DNA of 41,662 bases, taken from a bacterium. GTDB lineage: Bacteria; Planctomycetota; UBA1135; GCA-002686595. A model generated the notes under the pieces. That model saw only the letters and a program-made list of their open reading frames with translations, made no database searches and had not been told where the DNA came from. Shown here one piece after another: positions 1-8,654 of this stretch; positions within the stretch are counted from its first letter, which is position 1, and each line of letters begins with the position of its first letter. The stretch lies in contig JAAELL010000349.1 in NCBI GenBank assembly GCA_024226735.1, forward strand, positions 1 through 41,662. The letters are read 5' to 3'. Position numbers and translations under genes: made by a program.

Positions 1-151
1 CGCGTGTGCGTGCCACAAGGCGCGGCGACGACGCAACTTCGCTGCCAATACGGTGATACTGGGATTGGTCGCAGGAGCCGCAACGCCGTGGCGCGTGCAT
101 GCGGGCCGGGATACGACTGCGAATGTCTGCATCACACCACTAGTGACGCCG

Positions 152-511
152 TCGTGGAACCAGGCTCAAGGCCCGGCTCTGACCGACGGCGACGGCGGGA
201 ACGGGCGTGTCGGAGCCGTCCGTCGGCAGATCGGACGGGCCGCCACCGACGACCCGGCCGGAGGCGCCGCCCGCATCGAAGCGGAGCAGCTGACCGGCGG
301 GCGCGCTGTCGTAGCGGTACTGCGGGCTACCGATGCAGAGAATCCCCGCCGAGCCGGGAGGCGGAGCGTACAGGCCGGGAATCGGGCCCGAGACGAAGTC
401 GCCGAACTGATTCGGAGGTCCCTGCAACGCCGTGGCCGCGATGGCGTCGCCCGCATCGCCCGTACTCACGAGCTCGATCACGGCTGCGATGCCACTCGAG
501 TTCGGCTGCAC
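152..511 (-). pseudogene. Orphan fragment of the shared C-terminal FQAWYRD module
   Basis: On the minus strand a reading frame of about 115 residues matches the C-terminal module of the neighbouring secreted propeller protein (621-1814), from PNSSG to VGQSRA, at roughly 70% identity by eye. No signal peptide or N-terminal domain precedes it. Just after the SRA triplet the frame breaks: the neighbour's FQAWYRD is replaced by LSLVPRRRH, and the bases fit an alignment with about 2 nt missing. It also lies downstream of the terminator of the propeller gene, so expression is unlikely. I read it as a decayed partial duplication of the adjacent gene's 3' end, or the last piece of a lost tandem paralogue. 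Confidence 0.75.
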
Positions 512-558
512 TTTGGTCCGCGAGCAACGAACGAGACTCGCACAATCACGGCTTCCAC

Positions 559-598
559 AAAAAAAGGGCGGCCCCCCCCAAATGGGGAGAGCCGCCCT
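559..598 (-). terminator. Rho-independent terminator of the secreted propeller gene
   Basis: Plus-strand AGGGCGGC (565-572) pairs perfectly with GCCGCCCT (591-598), and seven A residues lie at 559-565. Read on the minus strand this is a GC-rich 8-bp stem followed by a T run, 23 bp after the stop codon of the 621-1814 gene. This is the clearest intrinsic terminator in the window. Confidence 0.85.
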
Positions 599-620
599 GT
601 GCGGGGCAGAGTCGTCGTTC

Positions 621-1814
621 CTACTGGAACGTCACGATTTTCGACTCTGAGAAGTTGCTGGTCATGCCGTCGCGGTACCAGGCCTGGAACGCACGGCTCT
701 CACCGGCGAGGACCGCCGGGACGGGCGCGTAGGAGCCATCGGTCGGCAGGTCCGAGGGACCGTCACCGACGACCCGGTCGGAGATGCCAGCTGCGTCGAA
801 CTGGAACACCTGACCGGCCGGCACGCTGTCGTAGCGGAACTGCGGGTTGCCGATGCAGATGATGCCCGACGAGCCCGGAGGCGTGATGTAGAGACCCGGG
901 TTCGGACCCGAGATGAAGTAGCCGAACTGGTCCGCCGGACCCTGCGTGGCCGTGCCGGCGATCGGATCGCCGGCGTTGCCCGTGCCGATCAGCTCGATCG
1001 CCGCGGCGAGTCCGGACGAGTTGGGCAGCGCGTTGCACGCCGTGTCGAGCGTGCCTAGCGGACCGTCGCTCGGCGCGGCGACCTGGATCGCCATTTCCAT
1101 CTCGGCGTTGAGGCCGACGGTGTCTTCCATCGTCGCCGGAAGACCGGTCGTGAGGTCGAACGAGCAGAACATGCCCGTGCCGCCGCCCGTGTAGATCGTG
1201 GCGTAGAGGGTGTCGTCGGTCCAGTCGAAGTCCATGCCCTGGGCGAAGTTCGCCGCAAAGCCGGTCGCGTTGGGAAGAGCCGTCCCCATGCCGGTTGTCG
1301 TGTTGACGGAGTAGAGCGTGTCGTCGCTGATGCTGTGGGAGTACAGGTTCCCGTTGCTGTCCATCGCGATGTCGATGTGGATGCCCGCACCGATGTCGCC
1401 GACGAGCGTGAACACGCCCGTGGTGACGTCGCCGACGTAGAGCTGCGTGTTGGCGACGCCGTCGTAGTCGGAGGCGTACCAGGTCGTGCCGTCGGGCGAC
1501 GCGGTCAGGCCCGTGATGCCGGGCATGTTCGAGACGCCCACGACAGTGAACGCGCCCGTGGCGGGTTCGAGCGTTCCGTACTCGAACGTGACGTTGTCGA
1601 TCGCCCAGAGCGTCGTCGCCGACGCGTCCCAGTCGATCCCGTAGAGGGGCAGGGCGGCTGGTGCGACCGTCTGCACGTAGCTCGCAACGAAGGTGGAGGT
1701 GTCGGACGTGAAGACCGCGTCTGCGCCGCGAAGGTTCCAGCCGACGATCGGCGATTGGGCCGATGCCGTGGAGAGGGTGACAAGCAGAGCAGTCACCGAG
1801 AGAAGAGATCTCAT
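621..1814 (-). CDS. Secreted beta-propeller-like protein with shared C-terminal module
   Basis: The protein has 397 residues. The frame is open far upstream, but ATG 1814 is chosen because it starts a clean signal peptide (MRSLLSVTALLVTLSTASAQ, cleavage after A-S-A) and has AGGA about 10 nt before it. The middle contains blade-like repeats of the type LYGIDWDASATTLWAIDN, TGLTASPDGTTWYASD and FDWTDDTLYATIY. These resemble the propeller of DUF4394-type or NHL-like extracellular proteins. The last 125 residues form the module shared with three other secreted proteins here, beginning CNALPNSSG and ending FQAWYRD ... SNFSESKIVTF. It is presumably exported by Sec and retained at the surface or released. 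A terminator follows directly. The substrate is unknown. Confidence 0.85.
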   Translation of the reverse strand: MRSLLSVTALLVTLSTASAQSPIVGWNLRGADAVFTSDTSTFVASYVQTVAPAALPLYGIDWDASATTLWAIDNVTFEYGTLEPATGAFTVVGVSNMPGITGLTASPDGTTWYASDYDGVANTQLYVGDVTTGVFTLVGDIGAGIHIDIAMDSNGNLYSHSISDDTLYSVNTTTGMGTALPNATGFAANFAQGMDFDWTDDTLYATIYTGGGTGMFCSFDLTTGLPATMEDTVGLNAEMEMAIQVAAPSDGPLGTLDTACNALPNSSGLAAAIELIGTGNAGDPIAGTATQGPADQFGYFISGPNPGLYITPPGSSGIICIGNPQFRYDSVPAGQVFQFDAAGISDRVVGDGPSDLPTDGSYAPVPAVLAGESRAFQAWYRDGMTSNFSESKIVTFQ

Positions 1815-1966
1815 GTGTGTGGATTCCTGAGTCGGTGCCAAATAGGCGAGAAGAGATCGCGAGCGGCTGCTCACGTCGTTCCACAGTAGATGGAACCGGC
1901 TGCGTGTCAATCCCTGGACACTTCCCACACAAGATGGGCCTCCTCGAGCCCGTCGAGGAGAACCAC

Positions 1967-2551
1967 TCACTCCGCGAACAGCAGGTGATACATCAGGCCG
2001 ATCGCCGTGAACCCGTCTTCGACTCGGCCGGATGCGAGCAGTGCGCGAACCTCGTCGGGCCGAAAGACGCGCACGATCAACTGTTCGGAATCGTCGGGCT
2101 GCGGAGCGCCGACGAGCTCGCAGTCGACCGCCCGGAACTGATGCGCGTAGTGGGCACTGATCCCGTTCGTCGGATAGAAGCCCGGCAGGGGCTCGAGCCG
2201 CCCCGCCCGGTAGCCGGTCTCTTCCTCGAGCTCGCGGGCGGCGCCATCGGCCGGTTTCTCGCCTTCGTTGATGCGGCCGGCCGGCAGCTCCCAATGCGTC
2301 TTGCCGTGGGGATAGCGGTATTGACCGATCATCACGATCGATCCGTCCGGTAGGACGGGGACGACGCTCACCGCATCGGAGACCTCGAAGACGTGGTACT
2401 CCTGCAGCGCACCGCTCGGCAGCACCACGACGTCGCGCCGCAGGCCGCACCACGGCGAGTCGTAGATACGCCGTGATTCGTGGACGCCAAACGGCGGGAA
2501 CGGGTCGGGGTTGGCCGGGGGCGATGCGCCCCCGCCGCCTGAGTGGCTCAC
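1967..2551 (-). CDS. Nudix hydrolase, ADP-ribose pyrophosphatase-like
   Basis: The 194-residue protein carries a perfect Nudix box, GX5EX7REUXEEXGU, as GRINEGEKPADGAARELEEETGY. It sits in the context WELPAGRINEGE ... GFYPTNGISAHYAHQF that is typical of NudF/ADPRase-type enzymes, which hydrolyse ADP-ribose or other nucleoside diphosphate sugars with Mg2+. The start is set at GTG 2551, because the GTGA overlaps the TGA stop of the upstream AceE-like gene by 4 bp and implies translational coupling; the first 20 residues are Gly/Pro-rich and not conserved-looking. Length matches the family (about 180-210). Substrate specificity cannot be read from sequence alone. Confidence 0.88.
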   Translation of the reverse strand: MSHSGGGGASPPANPDPFPPFGVHESRRIYDSPWCGLRRDVVVLPSGALQEYHVFEVSDAVSVVPVLPDGSIVMIGQYRYPHGKTHWELPAGRINEGEKPADGAARELEEETGYRAGRLEPLPGFYPTNGISAHYAHQFRAVDCELVGAPQPDDSEQLIVRVFRPDEVRALLASGRVEDGFTAIGLMYHLLFAE

Positions 2552-5424
2552 GCCTCCGTGCTCTCGTCGACACTTTGGGGCCAGAGCTCGCGCCAGTCGC
2601 GCCGCACGCTGCGCGGCCGGCCCGCGAGCCGCTCCAAGAGCTCGCGGGCGACGATCAGGTTCTCGAGTGCCGTCTCGGCCAGGGCTCGGCCGCAGGCCTC
2701 GACGATCGACTCGCGATCGAGGTGTTGGTACTGGAACACGTCGGCGGGGCGACCGCACTTGCTGAACTTGCGGACGGCGAGCGTCTGCTGCTTCACTCCG
2801 ACGATCGAACCGATGTTGTCCAAGAGGCCCGCTTCGCCGTCGCACACGGCAACGCACGGAACGCGTCGACCCGCGACGCTCACGAGGCCGGCCTCGCTCG
2901 AGCCTGCACCCTGCGCGGCGTGCAGGTCACCGTTGACGTCGAGCCTGTCGCGCAAGTGAGTGTAGCCGCTCTCGTCGCCGAGGATGCCGAGCAGGAGCTC
3001 GGGCGACGAGACGTGGATGACGTTGGCGAAGATTCCACGCTCGAGGAGCTCGCGGCTCGCGTCGAGTGCTTCGGTCGTCAGGGAGCCCATCGCGAACACG
3101 TTCACGACGTTGTCGCCCGGTTCGTATCCAGCGTAGCCCGTCCAGTCGATGAGCTTGTAGGCGCCCGACAAGCAGTCTTCGCGGATGCGCTCGAGCAACA
3201 CGGCGTCCGTCTCGGGTGCCAACGTGCTCTCGTCGATCGCGTCCCCCCAGTCGGCGCCAGCGCCCTGGGGCTTGAGCAGTCCGCTCGGCGGTTGGGCCTT
3301 CGAGCTCGCGTGCGCGCGCACGTTCTCGAGCAAGAGCTTCTGCTGGACTCCGCGCGTAACGGCGCGGATCAAGACGCCGCGCCGGCCTTCGTTCTGGTCC
3401 ATCATGTGACGCCGGATCGCGTCGGACAGGACCCAGTCGACCTCGACGGCGAACAGCGGCTCCCACGTGACGAGGTTGGGCATCTGGATGTCGGACTTCC
3501 AGCTGTGCTGCGCGCCTTCGGGCGACAGCGTCACGCCCGACGGCGTGCCCATGATCACGAACTCGCTGTTCCAGTAGAGGTTGTAGTAGAGCTGGTCGAG
3601 CGCTCTTTTGATGAAGAAGTCGTAGACCGTCATGATCGGGAAGAAGGGCAGGCCCACGAAGTGGACCATCTTCCCGAAGGCGCCGACGGCGCTCATCGCG
3701 TTGGCTTCCGCGATCTCGAAGCGGATGTGACGCGTCCAGGCGTCGGTCGAGGCCACGAGCTCGGGGTGCTTGTACTCGACACCGAGCTTGTTCTCGAGCT
3801 CGAGGTCGTTGGCCTCGGGCCCGTAGACACGCGTGTCCATCGCGGGGGAGATGTTCGTCGACGAACCGACGTCGGGCGACATCGTCATCACGTACTCGGC
3901 GGCCGGCTGCCAGCGTCGCTCGTGGTCGTTGAGATCCTTGGCCGGGCCCTTGGCGCGTTCGGTGTCGGCGGCGGTGTGCGTGCCGATCCGTACGAGCTTG
4001 GCGGCGAGCTGGCCCCACATCCACTGCGTGTGCGCGATGGGGAACATCGACAGATCGATCTTGAGGCTGTCGGGAATGGTGCCCGATTCGTCGATCTGCT
4101 TGCGCACGCGAGCGCGGTTGCGCTCGCGTAGGTCGCGGTGGTCATCGCGACCCTTGCGGAACAGGTCGCGCCGCTCGGCGAGCATCTTCGCTTCGGGCGA
4201 TCCCGCGGCGAAGTGACGGAACGGATCGTCCATCGTCAGACCGGTGCGCTCGACGAGACGTTCGACCTCCTTCGCGCTGGGCAGGGTCGAGTGGTTCGCC
4301 GGATCGGCGAGGCATTCGAGCCCCCAGCCCTTGAGCGTGTGGGCGATGATCATGTACGGCTCGTCCGACTCCTCGCGCGAGCGCGCGAGCGCGCTCTTGA
4401 TCGTGTCGTAGCAGTGGCCGCCGAGGTCCAGGAGGACCTGCAGGAGCTGCTCGTCCGAGAGCTCGGCAACGAGCTGCTTGCAGCCCGGGTGCTTGGCGAT
4501 GAAGAAGTTGCGTACGGCGTCGGCGTCACGGCGCAGCGCCAGCATCTGGAACTCGTAGTCGGAGAGACCCTTCTCGAGCACCTCCCGCAGGGCGTCGCCG
4601 CCAGGGCGCTTGAACGTCGCGCGGCGCAGCTTGCCGTGGCGCACCTGGATGACGCGCCACCCGTTGGCGAGCGCCGTGCGCTCGATCCGATCGCAGTCCG
4701 CGCCCTCGAGCCCGCGCTCGTTCGGGATTCGCGTGCCGTCGAGGTTCTGGCGGTTGTAGTCGATGATCCACGTGACGTTCCCGAGTTGGCGCTCGGCGAA
4801 GTCGGGCATCGCTTCCAGGAGCGATCCTTCGCGGAACTCCGAGTCGCCGATGAGTGACCAGAAGTGCGCGTCCTTGGGAACCTCCCAGTCGTGGTCGGCC
4901 GCGTAGCGATACGCGAGCGCGAGGTAGCCCGAGACGACCGGCGGGATCCCGACCGTGCCCGAGGGCAGGAAGTGGAAGTGATCGGCGTCGGTCCGCGCGT
5001 GGTAGCTCTGGAAGACGTTCGGGTTCTCCGCGTCCGGGAACTTGCGCAGGCAGGCCATCGCCGCGCGCGACTCCTCCTCGGTGAACCACTCGCCCGAGTG
5101 CTGCGGCTCGTCGATGAACCCGTCGACGTGGTGGTTGTGGCGGAAGAGCTGGAGCAGGTTGTGCAGCGCGTGGTCGACCGGTGACGCGTGCGGCTTGCAG
5201 CAGACGTAGTCCTGCGGCTGGCGTACCTCGAGATGCAGAGCGGACAGAATGTGCACGCAGCTGGCGCACGATGCCGGGTGACCGCCGACCTTCGGGTCGC
5301 CGGGCGCTTTGTCCTTGCGCGTGTTGGCCATGTGGATCATGGCCATGGCCTGGGCGAAGGCGCGGTACGAGATGCGCTCCTGGAGGGAGCTCGAGTCGTG
5401 GGTTGGAGTCGCTTCGGTGATCAT
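2548..5424 (-). CDS. AceE/transketolase-like ThDP-dependent enzyme
   Basis: The 958-residue protein has the layout of homodimeric pyruvate dehydrogenase E1 and transketolases. An N-terminal ThDP domain has KPHASPV near residue 77 and a cofactor motif GDSEFREG (193-200) ending in YNRQNLDG (223-230). These are followed by a Pyr domain (NISPAMDTRVYG, VGAFGKMVHF, GTPSGVTLSPEGAQHSW) and a C-terminal TK domain. GDS replaces the usual GDG of AceE, and QNLDG recalls AceE QRLDG. Expected chemistry is 2-oxoacid decarboxylation, but no E2 or E3 gene is nearby, so the acceptor is uncertain. ATG 5424 is used; the frame upstream to 5748 is low-complexity. Its stop overlaps the Nudix start by 4 bp. The 286 bp upstream hold no gene. 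Confidence 0.8.
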   Translation of the reverse strand: MITEATPTHDSSSLQERISYRAFAQAMAMIHMANTRKDKAPGDPKVGGHPASCASCVHILSALHLEVRQPQDYVCCKPHASPVDHALHNLLQLFRHNHHVDGFIDEPQHSGEWFTEEESRAAMACLRKFPDAENPNVFQSYHARTDADHFHFLPSGTVGIPPVVSGYLALAYRYAADHDWEVPKDAHFWSLIGDSEFREGSLLEAMPDFAERQLGNVTWIIDYNRQNLDGTRIPNERGLEGADCDRIERTALANGWRVIQVRHGKLRRATFKRPGGDALREVLEKGLSDYEFQMLALRRDADAVRNFFIAKHPGCKQLVAELSDEQLLQVLLDLGGHCYDTIKSALARSREESDEPYMIIAHTLKGWGLECLADPANHSTLPSAKEVERLVERTGLTMDDPFRHFAAGSPEAKMLAERRDLFRKGRDDHRDLRERNRARVRKQIDESGTIPDSLKIDLSMFPIAHTQWMWGQLAAKLVRIGTHTAADTERAKGPAKDLNDHERRWQPAAEYVMTMSPDVGSSTNISPAMDTRVYGPEANDLELENKLGVEYKHPELVASTDAWTRHIRFEIAEANAMSAVGAFGKMVHFVGLPFFPIMTVYDFFIKRALDQLYYNLYWNSEFVIMGTPSGVTLSPEGAQHSWKSDIQMPNLVTWEPLFAVEVDWVLSDAIRRHMMDQNEGRRGVLIRAVTRGVQQKLLLENVRAHASSKAQPPSGLLKPQGAGADWGDAIDESTLAPETDAVLLERIREDCLSGAYKLIDWTGYAGYEPGDNVVNVFAMGSLTTEALDASRELLERGIFANVIHVSSPELLLGILGDESGYTHLRDRLDVNGDLHAAQGAGSSEAGLVSVAGRRVPCVAVCDGEAGLLDNIGSIVGVKQQTLAVRKFSKCGRPADVFQYQHLDRESIVEACGRALAETALENLIVARELLERLAGRPRSVRRDWRELWPQSVDESTEA

Positions 5425-5710
5425 GGAACGCCAGGTGCCGGCGGGGTCGGGAGGGGAGCACAGCCGCGAGCCTGTCTGGATAGACGACGAGGCGCTGAGG
5501 CGACGGACTGCGGGCTCGGCAAGAAATCGCTTCGACTTCGTCGGGGGGGCCGTTAACTGGTACAGGATAAGCGTACTGGCCCCTCGGTCCCAGTCCCCGC
5601 ATGCGTCCCGATACCGGGCGCTTACGTGCCGCCGTCCCGATCGCCCCGGATCACGGGCCCATCGGCTGCGCCTTGCCCGGGCATCGGCCGCACAAGAGTG
5701 AATCACACCA

Positions 5711-6853
5711 CTAGCTCGAGGCGACGGCGCGTTGCATTGCCTGCTCATACAGCTGCGCGTAGTTGGCGATCATCGCCGTTTCGGAGAAGCGCTCTCGTAC
5801 CCGAGCCAGCCCGAGCTCGGCCAGCTCGGCGCGTACAGCAGGAGCGGTGAGCATGCGCTCGAGCGCTCGCGCGAACGCAGCGGGCGTGCCTTCGGTCGCG
5901 AGTGGGCACAGGTGCTCACCCGCCGCCGGTGGGAGCATCGCGCGAATGTCCCCGACGTCGGTCGCGACGACGGGCACGCGCGACGCCATGGCCTCGAGCA
6001 TCGAGATCGGCTGCTGTTCGGAGTCGGACGAGAGGCAGAACACGTCCATCGCGGCGTAGTATGGCGCGAGCTCGTCCTGGTGTCCGGCGAAGTGCACGGC
6101 GAGGTCGGTCGCGCGCGCCTGCTCCTCGAGCGCCTTGCGCAACTCACCGTCACCGATCAGCAGCAGGTGCACGGGCCGGTCCGCGCGGACCCGCGCGCAC
6201 GCTTCGATCAGGCGATCGAAGCGCTTGACTGGCCGTAGGTGTCCGACGGTGCCGACGACGAGCGCACGCGCCGGGATGTCCAGCTCGCTGCGCACGCGCG
6301 CACCGTCGGTCGCGCCCGCGCCGAAGCGCTCGAGGCGCACGCCGTTCGGGATGAAGTGCACGCGCCTCTCGGGCAGACGCCAGGAGCGCAGCGCGAGCTC
6401 GCGCAGCCGCTCGGAGATGACGACGACCCCGTGCGCGCCGCGCAGAAAGAGCCGCCGCGACCAGACGCGGCGGCGCTTCTGTCCCACGGCTTCGTCGGCG
6501 TTGAACCCGTCCTCGTGGTGCAGGTGGGCCCCGAAGCCGCTCGAACGCGCGGCGAGCACGGCGTCGAAGCTGCCCCAGTTGTACGTGCAGAGCAGGTCAG
6601 GCTGTTGGGCCGCGAGCAGCGCCCGCATCCGCCGGACGCCGCGTGCGGGGCCCGAGGCGGGGGCGGCGCCGAGCTCGATCGGGCCCGCGTCGACCCCCTC
6701 GTCCACCAGCCGCAGCGCGTCCGTCGGGCCGGCGAGGGACAGCACCGAATGGCGGTAGTCGGTGGACAGCCCGTTCATCAGCGCGACGGTGCGCACCTGG
6801 GCTCCGGCGGCCACGAAGGTGGGAAAGACGTGGACGACGTGGGCGACGGACAT
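5711..6853 (-). CDS. GT4-family glycosyltransferase
   Basis: The 380-residue protein has the GT-B fold signatures of family GT4. The N-terminus is HVVHVFPTFVAAGAQVRTVALMN, the mid-region motifs are IPNGVRLERF and VVGTVGHLRPVKRFDRLIEA, and the donor-site EX7E motif lies in SEQQPISMLEAMA. It should transfer a sugar from an NDP-sugar in the cytoplasm during polysaccharide, lipid or protein glycan synthesis; donor and acceptor are unknown. ATG 6853 gives the normal N-terminus of the family. It stands alone on the minus strand, divergent from guaB, with about 290 bp separating its stop from the AceE-like gene. Confidence 0.9.
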   Translation of the reverse strand: MSVAHVVHVFPTFVAAGAQVRTVALMNGLSTDYRHSVLSLAGPTDALRLVDEGVDAGPIELGAAPASGPARGVRRMRALLAAQQPDLLCTYNWGSFDAVLAARSSGFGAHLHHEDGFNADEAVGQKRRRVWSRRLFLRGAHGVVVISERLRELALRSWRLPERRVHFIPNGVRLERFGAGATDGARVRSELDIPARALVVGTVGHLRPVKRFDRLIEACARVRADRPVHLLLIGDGELRKALEEQARATDLAVHFAGHQDELAPYYAAMDVFCLSSDSEQQPISMLEAMASRVPVVATDVGDIRAMLPPAAGEHLCPLATEGTPAAFARALERMLTAPAVRAELAELGLARVRERFSETAMIANYAQLYEQAMQRAVASS

Positions 6854-7061
6854 GGCGGCGTTACCGAGAAAGGGAGGATAGCAGGCCCTGGGAAGGGTCT
6901 CGCGCGGGGCACCGGGAAGAGATTTCCGGTTGTGGTCGTGCGTCGTCCAGTGGCCGCGGAGAAATCGCTCCAGTCTTCAGCCTCCCAGGACGAAAGAGAC
7001 AGCATCTCCTCCTTCTTGGGGCCCGGCATGACGCCTCGCGCGTTTTGTCGGGCCTCTTTCA

Positions 7062-7090
7062 TTTCAATGGCCCGCGCCAGAAGCTAGACT
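7062..7090 (+). promoter_or_regulatory. Putative sigma-70-type promoter for guaB-guaA
   Basis: TTTCAA at 7062-7067 and TAGACT at 7085-7090 are separated by exactly 17 nt, matching -35 (TTGACA, 4/6) and -10 (TATAAT, 4/6) in spacing. It lies about 110 bp upstream of the guaB start, in an otherwise GC-rich region. This is pattern evidence only. Confidence 0.4.
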
Positions 7091-7138
7091 CGGCTCTTTC
7101 CAACTTGCCTCACCGAAACCGCGGTGAAGCCTTCGGCG

Positions 7139-7162
7139 CAGCTGGAAATCCAGCTGGAAATC
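7139..7162 (+). repeat. Perfect tandem 12-bp repeat upstream of guaB
   Basis: CAGCTGGAAATC occurs twice head to tail, and the junction creates the 10-bp palindrome TCCAGCTGGA (7149-7158). It lies between the putative promoter and the Shine-Dalgarno, 40 bp before the guaB ATG, where an operator or 5'-leader element would act. Function is unproven. Confidence 0.6.
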
Positions 7163-7202
7163 ACGGGTGCCAAAGGGATCGCCGCCCCGCCCGGAGTCCG
7201 CC

Positions 7203-8654
7203 ATGAAAGAGCTCACCGAAGGCCTGGCCTTCGACGACGTGCTGCTCGTCCCCCAGCACTCGGACGTGATGCCGGGAGAGGTGCGCCTCGCGACGCGGTT
7301 CTCGCGCAACGTCGAGCTCAACGTCCCGCTCGCCTCGGCCGCGATGGATACGGTGACCGAGTGGAGGCTGGCCGTCGCGCTCGCACGCGAAGGCGGGATC
7401 GGAGTGATCCATCGCAACCTGTCGATCGAGGACCAGATCTCGGAGGTCGACAAGGTCAAGCGCTCGGCCAACGGTGTGATCCTGGATCCCGTGACGCTGG
7501 CGCCCGACGCGACGGTGGGGCAGGCGCGGCGGATCATGGGCGACCAGAACATCTCGGGTCTGCCGATTCTCGACAAGGAGCGCGTCGTTGGGATCCTGAC
7601 GCGTCGCGACTGCAGCTTTCATGAGGACGACGTGACGCCGGTCGCGACGATCATGACGCGCGACCCGCTCGTCACGGCGCCCCCCGGAACCTCGCTCGAG
7701 GAAGCGCGCGTGCTGCTGCACCGGCACAAGGTCGAGAAGCTGATCATCGTCGACGAGCAGCGCCACCTGAAGGGGCTGATCACGATGCGCGACCTCGACA
7801 TGCTCGCCGCGTACCCCAACTCGGCCTTCGATGCGCGCGGACGCCTGCGGGTCGGTGCTGCGATCGGGGTGCATGACCACGAGCGCGCCGCGGGGCTCGT
7901 CGAGGCGGGTGTCGACGTCGTCGTCGTCGATACGGCCCACGGCCACACGACGAACGTGATGGAGACGGTCAAGCAGCTCAAGCGCACCGTCGACGTCGAC
8001 GTCGTCGCGGGCAACGTCGCGACCGCCGCCGCCGCGCGCGCGCTCGTCGACGCGGGCATCGATGGCGTCAAGGTCGGCATTGGCCCGGGCTCGATCTGCA
8101 CGACGCGCGTGGTCGCGGGCATCGGCGTACCGCAGTTCACGGCCGTTTGCGACGTCGCGGAAGAGCTGCACGGCACCGGCGTCCCGCTGATCGCCGACGG
8201 CGGCGTGCGCTACTCGGGCGACATCACCAAGGCGCTCGCGGCGGGCGCTTCGTGCGTGATGATCGGGAGCCTCTTCGCCGGCCTCGAGGAGAGCCCGGGG
8301 GAGACGTTCCTGTACCAGGGCCGCTCGTTCAAGTCGGTGCGCGGGATGGGCTCGATCGGCGCGATGCAGAAGGGCTCGAAGGAGCGCTACCGCCAGGGCG
8401 ACGTGAAGGAAGCGGACAAGCTCGTCCCCGAGGGGATCGAGGGGATGGTGCCGTTCAAGGGCGCCTTGTCGCCGTTCGTGTACCAGCTCTGCGGCGGTGT
8501 GCGATCCGGTCTGGGTTACTGCGGCGCGCCGGACATCGCCAGCCTGTGGGAGAAGGCGCAGTTCATCCGCGTCACGTCGGCTGGGGTGCGCGAGAGCCAC
8601 CCGCACGACGTGCGTATCACGAAGGAGTCGAGCAACTACGCCAATCAGGAATGA
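7203..8654 (+). CDS. guaB: IMP dehydrogenase
   Basis: The 483-residue protein converts IMP to XMP with NAD+, the rate-limiting step of GMP synthesis. The N-terminus [19 protein letters not shown] is characteristic. Two CBS domains occupy about residues 95-205, and the catalytic loop [11 protein letters not shown] places the active-site cysteine at residue 299. It is followed by the phosphate-binding [12 protein letters not shown] and the flap [19 protein letters not shown] 7203 is preferred over an upstream in-frame start because GGAG lies about 6 nt before it and it gives the usual N-terminus. The stop overlaps the guaA start (ATGA), so the two genes are co-transcribed and probably translationally coupled. 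Confidence 0.98.
   Translation: MKELTEGLAFDDVLLVPQHSDVMPGEVRLATRFSRNVELNVPLASAAMDTVTEWRLAVALAREGGIGVIHRNLSIEDQISEVDKVKRSANGVILDPVTLAPDATVGQARRIMGDQNISGLPILDKERVVGILTRRDCSFHEDDVTPVATIMTRDPLVTAPPGTSLEEARVLLHRHKVEKLIIVDEQRHLKGLITMRDLDMLAAYPNSAFDARGRLRVGAAIGVHDHERAAGLVEAGVDVVVVDTAHGHTTNVMETVKQLKRTVDVDVVAGNVATAAAARALVDAGIDGVKVGIGPGSICTTRVVAGIGVPQFTAVCDVAEELHGTGVPLIADGGVRYSGDITKALAAGASCVMIGSLFAGLEESPGETFLYQGRSFKSVRGMGSIGAMQKGSKERYRQGDVKEADKLVPEGIEGMVPFKGALSPFVYQLCGGVRSGLGYCGAPDIASLWEKAQFIRVTSAGVRESHPHDVRITKESSNYANQE

Larger units (their letters stand above)
6854..7202. other. Divergent intergenic region between glycosyltransferase and guaB
   Basis: This 349-bp stretch has no convincing gene. It should hold promoters for both flanking genes. 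A plausible guaB promoter (7062-7090) and a tandem 12-bp repeat (7139-7162) are listed separately. I see no purine riboswitch and no transcription terminator in it. Confidence 0.6.

Noticed and set aside
53..862. 269-residue plus-strand frame at the left end
   Set aside because: Arg/Gly-rich shadow of the minus-strand module sequences; it crosses the terminator and has no motif.
1814..2573. N-terminal extension of the propeller protein to 2573
   Set aside because: The extension is the wrong frame of the Nudix gene; the signal peptide starts at 1814.
2473..4131. 552-residue frame antisense to the AceE-like gene
   Set aside because: Composition (Arg, Val, Asp, His rich) is typical of antisense shadows in GC-rich DNA; the minus-strand frame carries clear ThDP motifs.
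130..5714. Shared 13-mer ATCACACCACTAG near 130 and 5702
   Set aside because: Exact 13-mers are expected by chance many times in 41 kb, and there is no flanking similarity to suggest att sites.
6854..7202. Purine riboswitch upstream of guaB
   Set aside because: I could not find the three-way junction core or conserved pyrimidine-rich loops.
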